DNA of 64,000 nucleotides from Alkalimonas mucilaginosa (GCF_036327005.1 NZ_JAUGZK010000002.1:124001-188000); one strand, 5' to 3'; numbered from the stretch's first letter, positions 15,518-22,506 are shown. Numbers and translations are program-made. The notes: generated by a model not told the origin, from the sequence alone.

Positions 15518-16009
15518 TCAACCAATCTGATAGTCCTCACCATCCGGTGCGGTGAATTGTTTTGGCTCGGCAGCCAACTGGCAGCCATGCACCAGGCTAA
15601 ACCAGGCTTGCTGCTCGGGCAATTCAATCTGAATATCATTGATGCCGGCAGCATCACTGTGTTCGCAGTGGCCCAGGCTGATTTCGACGTGGCGGCCATC
15701 CTGCATCAATACAATGGCATCCGGTGCGCTTTTGCGGCCGCACAAGGCGACAAACTGACCAGGTTGTTGCAAGCCCGCTTTGCGGCCATCGGCGAAGAAT
15801 GCCAGCAAATGCTGATAGTAGACTTCGTACTGGCAGACATCGCGGTGCGAGCCTTCCGTCAATGGAAATAATTTATCCAGCAGGCCTTTGGAATACGCCA
15901 TGACTTGCTGCACATGGTGCTCGTTCAATTGATGGATCTGGCTGATCTCTTGTTGGATCAGCGGTTGAACATCGCGTTTGGCGGTAGCGGCTTGTGTCAT
16001 CGTATTCAT
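15518..16009 (-). CDS. Stand-alone domain resembling the beta domain of malate synthase G
   Basis: The 163-residue product (start chosen at ATG 16009, with GAGGAA seven bases before) contains LLDKLFPLTEGSHRDVCQYE, then GQFVALCGRKSAPDAIVL, GRHVEISL and AGINDIQIEL. Recalled from memory, E. coli GlcB has the same succession of blocks in a non-catalytic domain (FLDESLPLENGSYQDV, AQFVGYRGD, GLHIELQI, HINDVIVEA). The catalytic barrel residues are absent. It diverges from a DUF3612 regulator. It may be a sensor or binding derivative, or a relic of a larger gene; no function is assigned. Confidence 0.6.
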   Translation of the reverse strand: MNTMTQAATAKRDVQPLIQQEISQIHQLNEHHVQQVMAYSKGLLDKLFPLTEGSHRDVCQYEVYYQHLLAFFADGRKAGLQQPGQFVALCGRKSAPDAIVLMQDGRHVEISLGHCEHSDAAGINDIQIELPEQQAWFSLVHGCQLAAEPKQFTAPDGEDYQIG

Positions 16010-16143
16010 TGTCAATTCCTCACTCTCTATCCGTATGGTTTGCCCGTGGTTCATGCCACTGGTGCTGTCGGGTACCGGCAGGGAGTTATTGCCCTTGCTC
16101 GATTTTTAGTCTAGGCTAATTTTAAGAGTAATTTGACAATAAA

Positions 16144-16166
16144 AATTTTACAGTGTGAATTTTACA
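16144..16166. repeat. Two AATTTTACA direct repeats before the DUF3612 regulator gene
   Basis: AATTTTACA occurs at 16144-16152 and 16158-16166, 14 bases apart, ending two bases before the regulator's ATG, and a TTGACA lies at 16133-16138. Placement next to the start suggests an autoregulatory site, possibly shared with the divergent gene at 15518-16009. Confidence 0.4.
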
Positions 16167-16168
16167 AA

Positions 16169-17677
16169 ATGAAAGCCAATAAATCCTTACTGCGGAAGTC
16201 CCATTTTTTGGGGACAAAAATACGAAACTTGCGTAAGCGAAATCACTTAACTATGGAGGACTTGTCTACGCGCTGTATCCGGGTGAGCCCGGAGTACGCG
16301 CCTTCGGTCTCCTATTTATCGATGATTGAGCGGGGTAAGCGAGTGCCCAGTGTTGAGATGCTGGAAGTGATTGCCGAGGTGTTTCAAAAACCACTGGATT
16401 GGTTTTTAGATGGTGAGGAGCAGCAAGAAGATATTATTCCGAATAAAGGCAGCCGTGGTGGCATTCATGGTATGCCACTGGAACCGGGTTTTTTATTCTC
16501 ACCAGATATCCTGCAAATTGCTTTGCCGGAAATGTTATCGCAAACCGGGACCAGCTCACGCCAGTTTGCCCAGCTGTTGATCCGGGCACACCAGGAGCAT
16601 CATCAAAATCATTTTCCGGAGCTGGAGCGGGCCGCAGAGGAGATTGGTTTAAAGCGCATGCCGCTCAGTGTGGATGATTTGCTACAGTTGGCAAAGGCTC
16701 AGGGATTGCAGCTCAGCTGGTTTGATGAAGCGCCGGCAGAGGTACTGGATGAACTGGGCGTGCGCAGCAACAATGTGCCTACCTCCTGGTTCGAACCCCC
16801 TAAAATATTAAAACTGAACCGGTTGTTGCAGCAGTACCCAACCCGGCTCAAATACGAGCTGGCGGTACATATTGGCCATGCCGTGTTGCACAACAAAGAT
16901 GGCGTGAAAAGTGCGATGTCGGTTGGGGGCGCGCACAGCTCCGGTGCTATGGTCACCGACCGGGTGTCGCCGGAAGATATTCTGCATGCCTGGCGTGATT
17001 TTGAATCCAGTTTTTTTGCCGGCGCATTGTTGTGCCCGAAAGTACCTTTTCGCCAGTTGCTGGACCGCCATGGTTATGAAATCAGCAGTCATAAGTTGGC
17101 TGAGGTATCGGCTTCGGTCGCAATGCGGCGGATGACGGCGGTATCCAGCTATCCGCATTGGCATTACTTTGATGCTTATACGCCGGGGAAGTTAAAAGCG
17201 GTGTATCGGGGCAATGGCATTCCACTACCCTGGGGCAATATGCGGGCAGTGGAGGACCCATGCCAGCACTGGGCTGTTTTTCGTATGTTTGATGTGCCGG
17301 GTGAGGGCAGCTCGGCACAACTGTCGCTGCTGGATGTGCATGGCCGGCCGCGCATCTACTGCTGTGAATCGGTGCGGGTTACGGATCTGGCCGGTAATGC
17401 GCATGTGCTTTGCGCCGGGATTGATCTTAATCCGGCACTGGAAGCTCAAGGCCTGGATGCGGATAGTCTGGCGGCCGATATGAAGGCACTGTGTATCGCC
17501 GAGGGAGGTGGCGCCAGGATCCCCAACTCGGTACGAAGCCCGCTGATCAGCGTTGCCAACATTCTGAATATTAACTGGATAAGCCGCAGTTTGGAGAAGC
17601 CTGCACAACTTATTTGTTCACGCGGTACCAGTTGCCCCCGGCAGCCCTCTTGTTACCAATGCACAGCAGATAAATAA
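16169..17677 (+). CDS. XRE-family transcriptional regulator of the DUF3612 family
   Basis: The 502-residue protein starts with an XRE helix-turn-helix (LGTKIRNLRKRNHLTMEDL, SYLSMIERGKRVPSVEMLEV) and continues with the long conserved DUF3612 region: DFESSFFAGALLCPKVPFRQ, VAMRRMTAVS, CQHWAVFRMF and a closing cysteine cluster ICSRGTSCPRQPSCYQC. It is related to the ScfR-like regulators of acetyl/propionyl metabolism. The cysteine tail suggests metal or redox sensing, which is inference. The start at 16169 is preferred over a TTG at 16133. The divergent partner resembles part of malate synthase G, so a link to the glyoxylate pathway is plausible. Confidence 0.85.
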   Translation: MKANKSLLRKSHFLGTKIRNLRKRNHLTMEDLSTRCIRVSPEYAPSVSYLSMIERGKRVPSVEMLEVIAEVFQKPLDWFLDGEEQQEDIIPNKGSRGGIHGMPLEPGFLFSPDILQIALPEMLSQTGTSSRQFAQLLIRAHQEHHQNHFPELERAAEEIGLKRMPLSVDDLLQLAKAQGLQLSWFDEAPAEVLDELGVRSNNVPTSWFEPPKILKLNRLLQQYPTRLKYELAVHIGHAVLHNKDGVKSAMSVGGAHSSGAMVTDRVSPEDILHAWRDFESSFFAGALLCPKVPFRQLLDRHGYEISSHKLAEVSASVAMRRMTAVSSYPHWHYFDAYTPGKLKAVYRGNGIPLPWGNMRAVEDPCQHWAVFRMFDVPGEGSSAQLSLLDVHGRPRIYCCESVRVTDLAGNAHVLCAGIDLNPALEAQGLDADSLAADMKALCIAEGGGARIPNSVRSPLISVANILNINWISRSLEKPAQLICSRGTSCPRQPSCYQCTADK

Positions 17678-17749
17678 GTGCATTGAGTGGCCCGGCATCC
17701 AGCATAGCGCCTTGCTTTGAGCTATAATCGACAGCAGGAGGTAAGCACT

Positions 17750-18154
17750 GTGGATTACGAGTTTTATTACAGCCGCGACACAGGTAATTTCAATTTGCAG
17801 TTGCCATCCGAGCAGGATGCGATTGCACGTTTTTTGCTGGATGAGTTTGTGCTGGACCAGGCTGGCTATCATTTGTTGCTGCGTGAGCTGCATACCCTGG
17901 ATCAGCATTGCAGTTGGCAACACCAGGGAAAAAACTGGTCGCTGTTTGTCGAAGATGGTGATGTGTTGGTTTGCCATCACTCTTTACTGGAGCAGGAGCA
18001 TGAACCCTTGCCGGATAAATTAGCTGGCAGTGAATTGACACTGGATGAAGATAATCTCCAGGCTGAATGTGGTTTGGTGGATTTGATTGCCCTGATAGAA
18101 CAATGGCAGGTATTTGTGGCCGGCCAGCAAGCGAAACGCAACGGCGCCTACTAA
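17750..18154 (+). CDS. yacL: UPF0231 family protein YacL
   Basis: The 134-residue acidic protein begins MDYEFYYSRDTGNF and contains KNWSLFVEDGDVLVCHHSL and an LQAECGLVDLIALIE block, as in YacL. The function of this family is not established. The GTG start at 17750 has a full AGGAGGTAA site seven bases upstream. In enterobacteria yacL also lies near the pdhR-aceEF-lpd region, and that neighbourhood is loosely kept here. A terminator follows directly. Confidence 0.85.
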   Translation: MDYEFYYSRDTGNFNLQLPSEQDAIARFLLDEFVLDQAGYHLLLRELHTLDQHCSWQHQGKNWSLFVEDGDVLVCHHSLLEQEHEPLPDKLAGSELTLDEDNLQAECGLVDLIALIEQWQVFVAGQQAKRNGAY

Positions 18155-18176
18155 AGCTGCACTTTTGCTGGGAATA

Positions 18177-18203
18177 AACGCACCTATCTGGTGCGTTTTT
18201 TTA
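18177..18203 (+). terminator. Intrinsic terminator after yacL
   Basis: AACGCACC (18177-18184) pairs with GGTGCGTT (18190-18197) over a TATCT loop and runs into a T tract to 18203. The same palindrome fits an NtrC site and is listed separately. Confidence 0.88.
18179..18195. promoter_or_regulatory. Candidate NtrC enhancer site upstream of glnK
   Basis: CGCACC-TATCT-GGTGCG has the 17-bp form of the NtrC consensus TGCACC-N5-GGTGCA, missing only the two outermost bases. It is centred about 98 bp upstream of the start expected from the sigma-54 promoter at 18258-18273, a normal enhancer distance. It overlaps the yacL terminator stem, so it may be a coincidence of the hairpin. Confidence 0.5.
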
Positions 18204-18257
18204 TGTCTACAACGTTTCAAATCAAATTATTCATTGATATTCAATCTCTTGAAAAAT

Positions 18258-18273
18258 TGGCACACGATTTCCT
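18258..18273 (+). promoter_or_regulatory. Candidate sigma-54 promoter of glnK-amtB
   Basis: TGGCAC-ACGAT-TTCCT matches the sigma-54 consensus TGGCAC-N5-TTGCW with a perfect -24 element and correct spacing. The -12 element has C for the usual G. Transcription would start about 33 bases before glnK. Nitrogen control of glnK-amtB through sigma-54 is well established in gammaproteobacteria. Confidence 0.65.
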
Positions 18274-18317
18274 TATAGAGATGGCAATCATAACGATAAA
18301 CCCAGAAGGAAACATCT

Positions 18318-18656
18318 ATGAAGCTTGTATGTGCCATCATCAAGCCCTTTAAGCTGGACGATGTTCGCGAAGCCATCGCGGAGATTGGTGTGGAAGGCTT
18401 AACGGTCACTGAAGTGAAAGGCTTCGGTCGGCAAAAAGGGCATACCGAACTTTACCGTGGGGCAGAATACCAGGTGGATTTTCTACCTAAGGTCAAACTG
18501 GAGATTGCCACGCTGGATGAACATGTCGATCGCCTGATCGCTGCTATTGAAAAAGCCGCCTGCACCGGACGCATCGGTGACGGTAAGATCTTTGTGTTTG
18601 AGCTGTCGCAGGTGGTACGGATCCGTACCGGTGAAACCGACGCCGACGCCATCTAG
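18318..18656 (+). CDS. glnK: Nitrogen regulatory protein P-II
   Basis: The 112-residue P-II protein has the T-loop with uridylylation site Y51 (GHTELYRGAEY), the C-loop GRIGDGKIFVFEL and the start MKLVCAIIKPFKLDDVREAI. P-II trimers sense 2-oxoglutarate and ATP/ADP and bind partners; GlnK blocks the AmtB pore when nitrogen is ample. The paralogue is named from its position 11 bases upstream of amtB. A glnB gene elsewhere cannot be excluded. Confidence 0.94.
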   Translation: MKLVCAIIKPFKLDDVREAIAEIGVEGLTVTEVKGFGRQKGHTELYRGAEYQVDFLPKVKLEIATLDEHVDRLIAAIEKAACTGRIGDGKIFVFELSQVVRIRTGETDADAI

Positions 18657-18667
18657 GGAGAAACAGC

Positions 18668-19939
18668 ATGCAAGAACAAATTTATCACTTACAATTTGCC
18701 ATGGACACCTTCTACTTTCTGATGTGTGGTGTGCTGGTGATGTGGATGGCTGCTGGTTTCTCCATGTTGGAAGCCGGCATGGTACGCTCAAAGAACACCA
18801 CCGAAATTCTGACCAAAAACGTCGCGCTGTACTCCATTGCCTGCATTATGTATTTGATTTGCGGCTATCAGCTGATGTATCAGGGTGGTTTCTTTTTAAG
18901 TGGCATTACGGAGTTGGATGTGGATGCCACTCTGGCTGAGTTTGCCGGCCGCGAAGATGGCTTCAGTGGTGACTCTATTTACGCCGGTGCGTCCGACTTC
19001 TTCTTCCAGGTTGTGTTTGTTGCTACGGCGATGTCGATTGTCTCAGGTGCTGTGGCTGAGCGTATGAAACTCTGGGCTTTCCTGGTGTTTGCAGTGGTAC
19101 TGACTGGAGTGATTTACCCGGTGCAAGGAAGCTGGACCTGGGGGGAGCAGGCGGTGTTTGGTTTGTACGAACTAGAAGCCTTGGGCTTTTCCGATTTTGC
19201 TGGCTCTGGCATTGTGCATATGGCCGGTGCTTCTGCAGCCCTGGCTGGTGTGTTATTGCTGGGAGCCCGTAAAGGCAAGTACACCGCCGATGGCAAAACC
19301 CATGCAATTCCCGGGGCCAATATGCCTCTGGCTACGCTCGGTACTTTGATCCTGTGGATGGGCTGGTTTGGCTTTAACGGTGGCTCGGTATTAAAGCTGG
19401 GCGATATGGCCAATGCCAACGAAGTGGCGGTGGTTTTTGTGAACACCAATGCGGCCGCAGCTGCTGGTGCTATTGGTGCGCTGATATTGTCCGTGATCCT
19501 ATTCCGTAAAGCTGATTTGACCATGGTACTGAACGGTGCGCTGGCAGGTCTGGTGGCCATTACAGCAGAACCTTCCACCCCAACCCCACTGCAGGCGACT
19601 CTGTTTGGTGCTATCGCAGGCTGCATTGTGGTGGGAGCCATTATCGGTATGGATAAGCTGAAAATTGACGATCCGGTTGGTGCTATCTCAGTGCATGGTG
19701 TTGTTGGCTTGTTTGGCTTGCTGCTGGTGCCATTAACCAATGAGGGCAGCAGCTTCAGTGGCCAGCTAATTGGTGCCGCCACTATATTTGTCTGGGTGTT
19801 CGCTACCAGTTTGATTGTGTGGGCCATTTTGAAACAAGTGATGGGCATTCGTGTCAGTGAACAAGCTGAGTACGAAGGGGTGGATCGCAGTGAGTGTGGT
19901 GTGGAAGCCTACCCGGAATTTGTCTCTTCAGTAAAGTAA
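18668..19939 (+). CDS. amtB: Ammonium transporter AmtB
   Basis: This 423-residue, 11-helix channel conducts ammonium/ammonia across the inner membrane. It carries both pore histidine regions, HMAGASAALAGVLLLGARKG and ISVHGVVGLFGLLLVPL, plus AMSIVSGAVAERMKLWAF and WMGWFGFNGGSVLKLG. The protein starts nearly directly with the first membrane helix and lacks the cleaved signal peptide of E. coli AmtB, suggesting a different Amt subgroup. It is co-transcribed with glnK (11-base gap). The 3' region holds a hairpin at 19945-19971 and a terminator at 20065. Confidence 0.95.
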   Translation: MQEQIYHLQFAMDTFYFLMCGVLVMWMAAGFSMLEAGMVRSKNTTEILTKNVALYSIACIMYLICGYQLMYQGGFFLSGITELDVDATLAEFAGREDGFSGDSIYAGASDFFFQVVFVATAMSIVSGAVAERMKLWAFLVFAVVLTGVIYPVQGSWTWGEQAVFGLYELEALGFSDFAGSGIVHMAGASAALAGVLLLGARKGKYTADGKTHAIPGANMPLATLGTLILWMGWFGFNGGSVLKLGDMANANEVAVVFVNTNAAAAAGAIGALILSVILFRKADLTMVLNGALAGLVAITAEPSTPTPLQATLFGAIAGCIVVGAIIGMDKLKIDDPVGAISVHGVVGLFGLLLVPLTNEGSSFSGQLIGAATIFVWVFATSLIVWAILKQVMGIRVSEQAEYEGVDRSECGVEAYPEFVSSVK

Positions 19940-19944
19940 CAGAA

Positions 19945-19971
19945 CCGGGAGATGTCGGTGGCGTCTCCCGG
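19945..19971 (+). other. Hairpin without T tract directly after amtB
   Basis: CCGGGAGA (19945-19952) and TCTCCCGG (19964-19971) form a strong 8-bp stem with an 11-base loop five bases after the amtB stop. No T tract follows, so it is more likely an mRNA 3'-end stabiliser or processing site than a terminator. Confidence 0.55.
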
Positions 19972-20064
19972 CGCATGGCTGATTCTGTCTTATCAACAGG
20001 TAAAACCGGATTAGCAGGAACCTGAGGGTTCGAGCCACCAAAACTCTATGAAAGCAATGAGATC

Positions 20065-20101
20065 ATCTCGCTGCAGCTTGGTAAGGGCAGCGGGATTTTT
20101 T
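20065..20101 (+). terminator. Intrinsic terminator of the glnK-amtB transcript
   Basis: ATCTCGCTGC (20065-20074) pairs along 10 positions, one of them a wobble, with GCAGCGGGAT (20087-20096) and runs into TTTTTT. It lies 125 bases after amtB and faces the terminator of the minus-strand RNA at 20126-20159. Confidence 0.82.
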
Positions 20102-20125
20102 ATTGGGGATAAACGAAACGACCAC

Positions 20126-20159
20126 AAAAGAAAACGGCCGCACTACTACTAGCGGCCGT
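20126..20159 (-). terminator. Intrinsic terminator of the CsrB-like RNA
   Basis: Read on the minus strand, ACGGCCGC (20159-20152) pairs perfectly with GCGGCCGT (20141-20134) over a 10-base loop, followed by a U-rich tail UUUCUUUU. It marks the 3' end of the repeat-containing RNA. Confidence 0.88.
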
Positions 20160-20651
20160 CTTGCGTCTTGTGCTCAGCATCCTGCTGTTGCTGTCCCTGC
20201 CTGGCTTCCTGTGCCTTCATCCTGAAGGTTCCCTGCCTGGCTTCCTGCCGTGTCCTGTTGTCCTTAGAAGCGGCTTCCTGCTGCTTCACACTCATCCTGA
20301 GCGGTCCTGCTTCGTTCCTCTGGTTCCATCTGCGCTAGTCAATCGAAATCCTGTCGATCGTGGCGTCCTGCCTGCTCCCTTGACTGACTTTATCCGAAAG
20401 TCACTTGCTGTCCGTTGCGTGTCCTGTGCATCCTGCCATTAGCTGCTTTGCCAATGTCACTCATCCTGAGTGAGTCCTGTGGTCGTCCTGACCTGCTTCC
20501 TGTGCGGCATGTATTCCTTATCATGCAGGTTCGTCCTGAACCGGTCCTGAATCATCCTTACACATCCTGTGGATCGCTATTCACTTAAAATTGCATATAA
20601 TAAGTGACATCCTGTGGCGCTTTGTTCATCCTGAACTTGTCATCCGCTGAC
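20126..20651 (-). ncRNA. csrB: CsrB-family regulatory RNA that sequesters CsrA
   Basis: No protein gene fits here. On the minus strand CAGGA occurs 21 times between 20633 and 20180, where chance predicts about 0.4. Many are CAGGATG, the repeat of E. coli CsrB. Several place GGA in the loop of a short perfect hairpin: CCTTCA-GGA-TGAAGG (20228-20214), a 7-bp stem at 20473-20457, GTTCA-GGA-TGAAC (20636-20624), and also 20542-20528 and 20493-20481. Loop GGA is the preferred CsrA target. The RNA ends at a strong terminator and would be about 526 nt from a predicted start at 20651. Such RNAs titrate the translational regulator CsrA. The exact 5' end is inferred. Confidence 0.88.
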
Positions 20652-20657
20652 ATGATT

Positions 20658-20663
20658 AGTATG
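20658..20663 (-). promoter_or_regulatory. Candidate -10 element of the CsrB-like RNA
   Basis: Minus-strand CATACT lies seven bases before a G at 20651, from which the RNA would begin GTCAGCGGATGACAAG. The -35 position (TAGCTG at 20686-20681) is poor, as expected for an activator-dependent promoter. The choice of start is tentative. Confidence 0.4.
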
Positions 20664-20821
20664 CGCTGAACTGAGGAGGGCAGCTACCGAGGGTAGGAAA
20701 AAAACTTTGCTGTCATATTATTGTAAAAGTAACTTTTTCTTGCTTATCTTTTATAAAACATGCAGTTAAGTTGAGTGCGCAACCTGGGGATGGCATCTTT
20801 TGCCGCTTTGGCGCACTAGTT

Positions 20822-20839
20822 TGTGAGATATATCTCACA
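20822..20839. promoter_or_regulatory. Candidate UvrY/GacA binding site upstream of the CsrB-like RNA
   Basis: TGTGAGATATATCTCACA is a perfect 18-bp palindrome with the geometry of the GacA/UvrY box TGTAAG-N6-CTTACA (here TGTGAG-N6-CTCACA). Its centre is about 180 bp upstream of the proposed start, close to the distance recalled for E. coli csrB. It is also about 80 bp before the divergent DyP-like gene. The 8-base spacing between TGTGA and TCACA excludes a normal CRP site. Confidence 0.7.
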
Positions 20840-20920
20840 CAAGAGCCGGTCATTTGACTATTCAAGGTCACTCCGGTCAGGACAAATTAAACGATAAAGG
20901 ATGAAAGGAGTACAGCACGC

Positions 20921-21853
20921 ATGGCAAGAGAGCAGCTTGGAGTTTGTGCCGAAGCCAATTTGCATGGTGATTTTTTGTTGTTAAACGCCATCGATGGCCA
21001 GGAGGTTTTTTTACGTCAGCAACTGGCACAAATCCCTGCACTAGTAAGCCAACTGGCTGATCATTTTTCCGAAGCCATGCTGACCGGTGTGGTCGCGATA
21101 GGTGCAAGCTATTGGGATACTTTGTATCCGGAAGCCCGACCTGCGGGTTTGCTGCCTTTTCCTGTGCTGGAATCGTCTGAGTTGCTGATGCCAGCCAGTG
21201 CTTTTGATTTGCTGTTGCAAATTCGCTCCGACCGGCAGGATGTGAACTATCTTGTGGCGCAGCAGTTGTATCAGCTGTTGGCTCCAGCTGTTGAACTGGT
21301 GGAGCAGATGCGTGGTTTTCGTTATTTGGATGGGCGCGATTTAACGGGGTTTATCGATGCACCGGAAGCTGTACGGGGCCGAAAGCGACGCGAGCTGGCT
21401 TTGCTGACTACCGCGCAGGAGCCGCAATTTGCAGCAGGTAGCTATTTGCACTTGCAGCGATTCCGGCACGATCTGAAACGTTGGCAATTGCTGCCGGTAT
21501 CGGCGCAGCAGGCCATTATCGGGCGCAACAAGTCGGATGGACAATGGTTGCCGTTGGTGCAACTGGAAGCAGATTGTCATAGCCTGTGTTTTTTCCAGGA
21601 TAAAAACCGCAATCAGCCGCTCCCTTTATTGACGCAAAATATGCCATTCGCGGATTTAAAACAGCAGGGACTGCTATGGCTTTCTTACAGCTCCGACAGT
21701 ACAGCATTCGAAACCTTTATCCGTCAACGACTGGGCGTAGGGGAGTTGCAGGCGGATGGGTATGATCGTTTACTGGATTACTGTCAGGCCGATTTGGGAG
21801 CTGCTTTTTTTGCACCCTCGGTAAGCTTTCTGGAACAGTATGAACGCCGCTAA
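20921..21853 (+). CDS. DyP-type peroxidase family protein with altered active-site motifs
   Basis: The 310-residue protein follows the YfeX/DyP architecture (MRGFRYLDGRDLTGFIDAPE, SYLHLQRFRHDLKRW, GAAFFAPSVSFLEQYE). The proximal haem ligand histidine appears as H183 and the acidic residue of the GxxDG motif as D146. However, GxxDGTENP is changed to GFIDAPEAV, and the distal arginine before the MP block appears to be T238 (LLTQNMPF). DyP enzymes oxidise dyes or porphyrins with peroxide; activity here is doubtful. GGAG lies 11 bases before the ATG. It is divergent from the CsrB-like RNA. Confidence 0.75.
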   Translation: MAREQLGVCAEANLHGDFLLLNAIDGQEVFLRQQLAQIPALVSQLADHFSEAMLTGVVAIGASYWDTLYPEARPAGLLPFPVLESSELLMPASAFDLLLQIRSDRQDVNYLVAQQLYQLLAPAVELVEQMRGFRYLDGRDLTGFIDAPEAVRGRKRRELALLTTAQEPQFAAGSYLHLQRFRHDLKRWQLLPVSAQQAIIGRNKSDGQWLPLVQLEADCHSLCFFQDKNRNQPLPLLTQNMPFADLKQQGLLWLSYSSDSTAFETFIRQRLGVGELQADGYDRLLDYCQADLGAAFFAPSVSFLEQYERR

Positions 21854-21879
21854 ACCCGCCCTGCTTGCAGGGCGGTGGC

Positions 21880-22347
21880 TCACACTTTTTCAAACAATTC
21901 AGTGACTTTTTCCAGCGTAAAGTTGATATTTTTCACACTGATTGGTGCGATAAAAATGGTGTCATCACCAGCAATGGTGCCGAGTACGCCCTCAGCTCTA
22001 CCGACAGAGTCAAGCAAACGGGCAATGAGCTGTGCAGCGCCAGGGCTGGTCCGAATGATGATCATCACATCATTGTGTTCAATATCCAGCACCAACTGGC
22101 GCAGCGGGCTTTTGGTGGTAGGTACGCCTAGCTCGGGTGGTAAGCTGTATACCATTTCCTGCTTGGCATTCCTGGTGCGAACAGCACCATATTTACTGAG
22201 CATACGGGATACTTTGGACTGACTCACGTTGTCAAAGCCCAATGCTTTTAACGCATCCACGATGTCCCCTTGCGAGCCAAAGCGCTCTTCTTTCAGCAAG
22301 TTTTTAAATGCCTGGATCAGGGCTTCTTGTTTTAATTGCTTGGTCAT
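21880..22347 (-). CDS. argR: Arginine repressor ArgR
   Basis: ArgR is a hexameric arginine-dependent repressor of arginine synthesis. The 155-residue product starts MTKQLKQEALIQAFKNLLKE and shows the winged helix (FGSQGDIVDALKALG, VSQSKVSRMLSKYGAVRTRN) and the arginine-binding hexamer domain (VMIIIRTSPGAAQLIARLLD, LGTIAGDDTIFIAP). The frame is open 13 codons further upstream, but the family start is used. It diverges from mdh, as in E. coli. An A/T-rich TGCATATTTATGC at 22462-22474 is a weak ARG-box candidate. Confidence 0.95.
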   Translation of the reverse strand: MTKQLKQEALIQAFKNLLKEERFGSQGDIVDALKALGFDNVSQSKVSRMLSKYGAVRTRNAKQEMVYSLPPELGVPTTKSPLRQLVLDIEHNDVMIIIRTSPGAAQLIARLLDSVGRAEGVLGTIAGDDTIFIAPISVKNINFTLEKVTELFEKV

Positions 22348-22506
22348 AATGGTCACTTTTCTGTACGGCTGGGCTAATCTGATCAAGTTACTCTATTACT
22401 AAAGTCTGTGCAGTAAATTACCGCAAAATGGGGTAAAATGCTCGGGATTTTATTCATTGCATGCATATTTATGCCTGTGTGTACCAACTGAACAAGGGGA
22501 TTACCA

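Noticed and set aside
20021..20040. A GGTTCGA motif followed by CCACCA, resembling a tRNA T-arm and 3' end
   Set aside because: The flanking bases cannot form the 5-bp T-stem, and no acceptor, D or anticodon arms are present.
20161..20442. A 93-codon plus-strand frame with a signal-peptide-like start (MRLVLSILLLLSLPGFLCLH)
   Set aside because: It lies wholly inside the CsrB-like RNA. Its Leu/Pro/Cys-rich product follows from repeated TCCTG on the plus strand, and no ribosome-binding site was seen.
20180..20633. CRISPR-like array suggested by many short repeats
   Set aside because: The repeated unit is only 5-7 bases with irregular spacing of 9 to 70 bases, with no uniform spacers and no cas genes nearby.
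20822..20839. CRP binding site reading of TGTGAGATATATCTCACA
   Set aside because: TGTGA and TCACA are 8 bases apart rather than the 6 required by CRP. The 18-bp geometry fits a GacA/UvrY box better.
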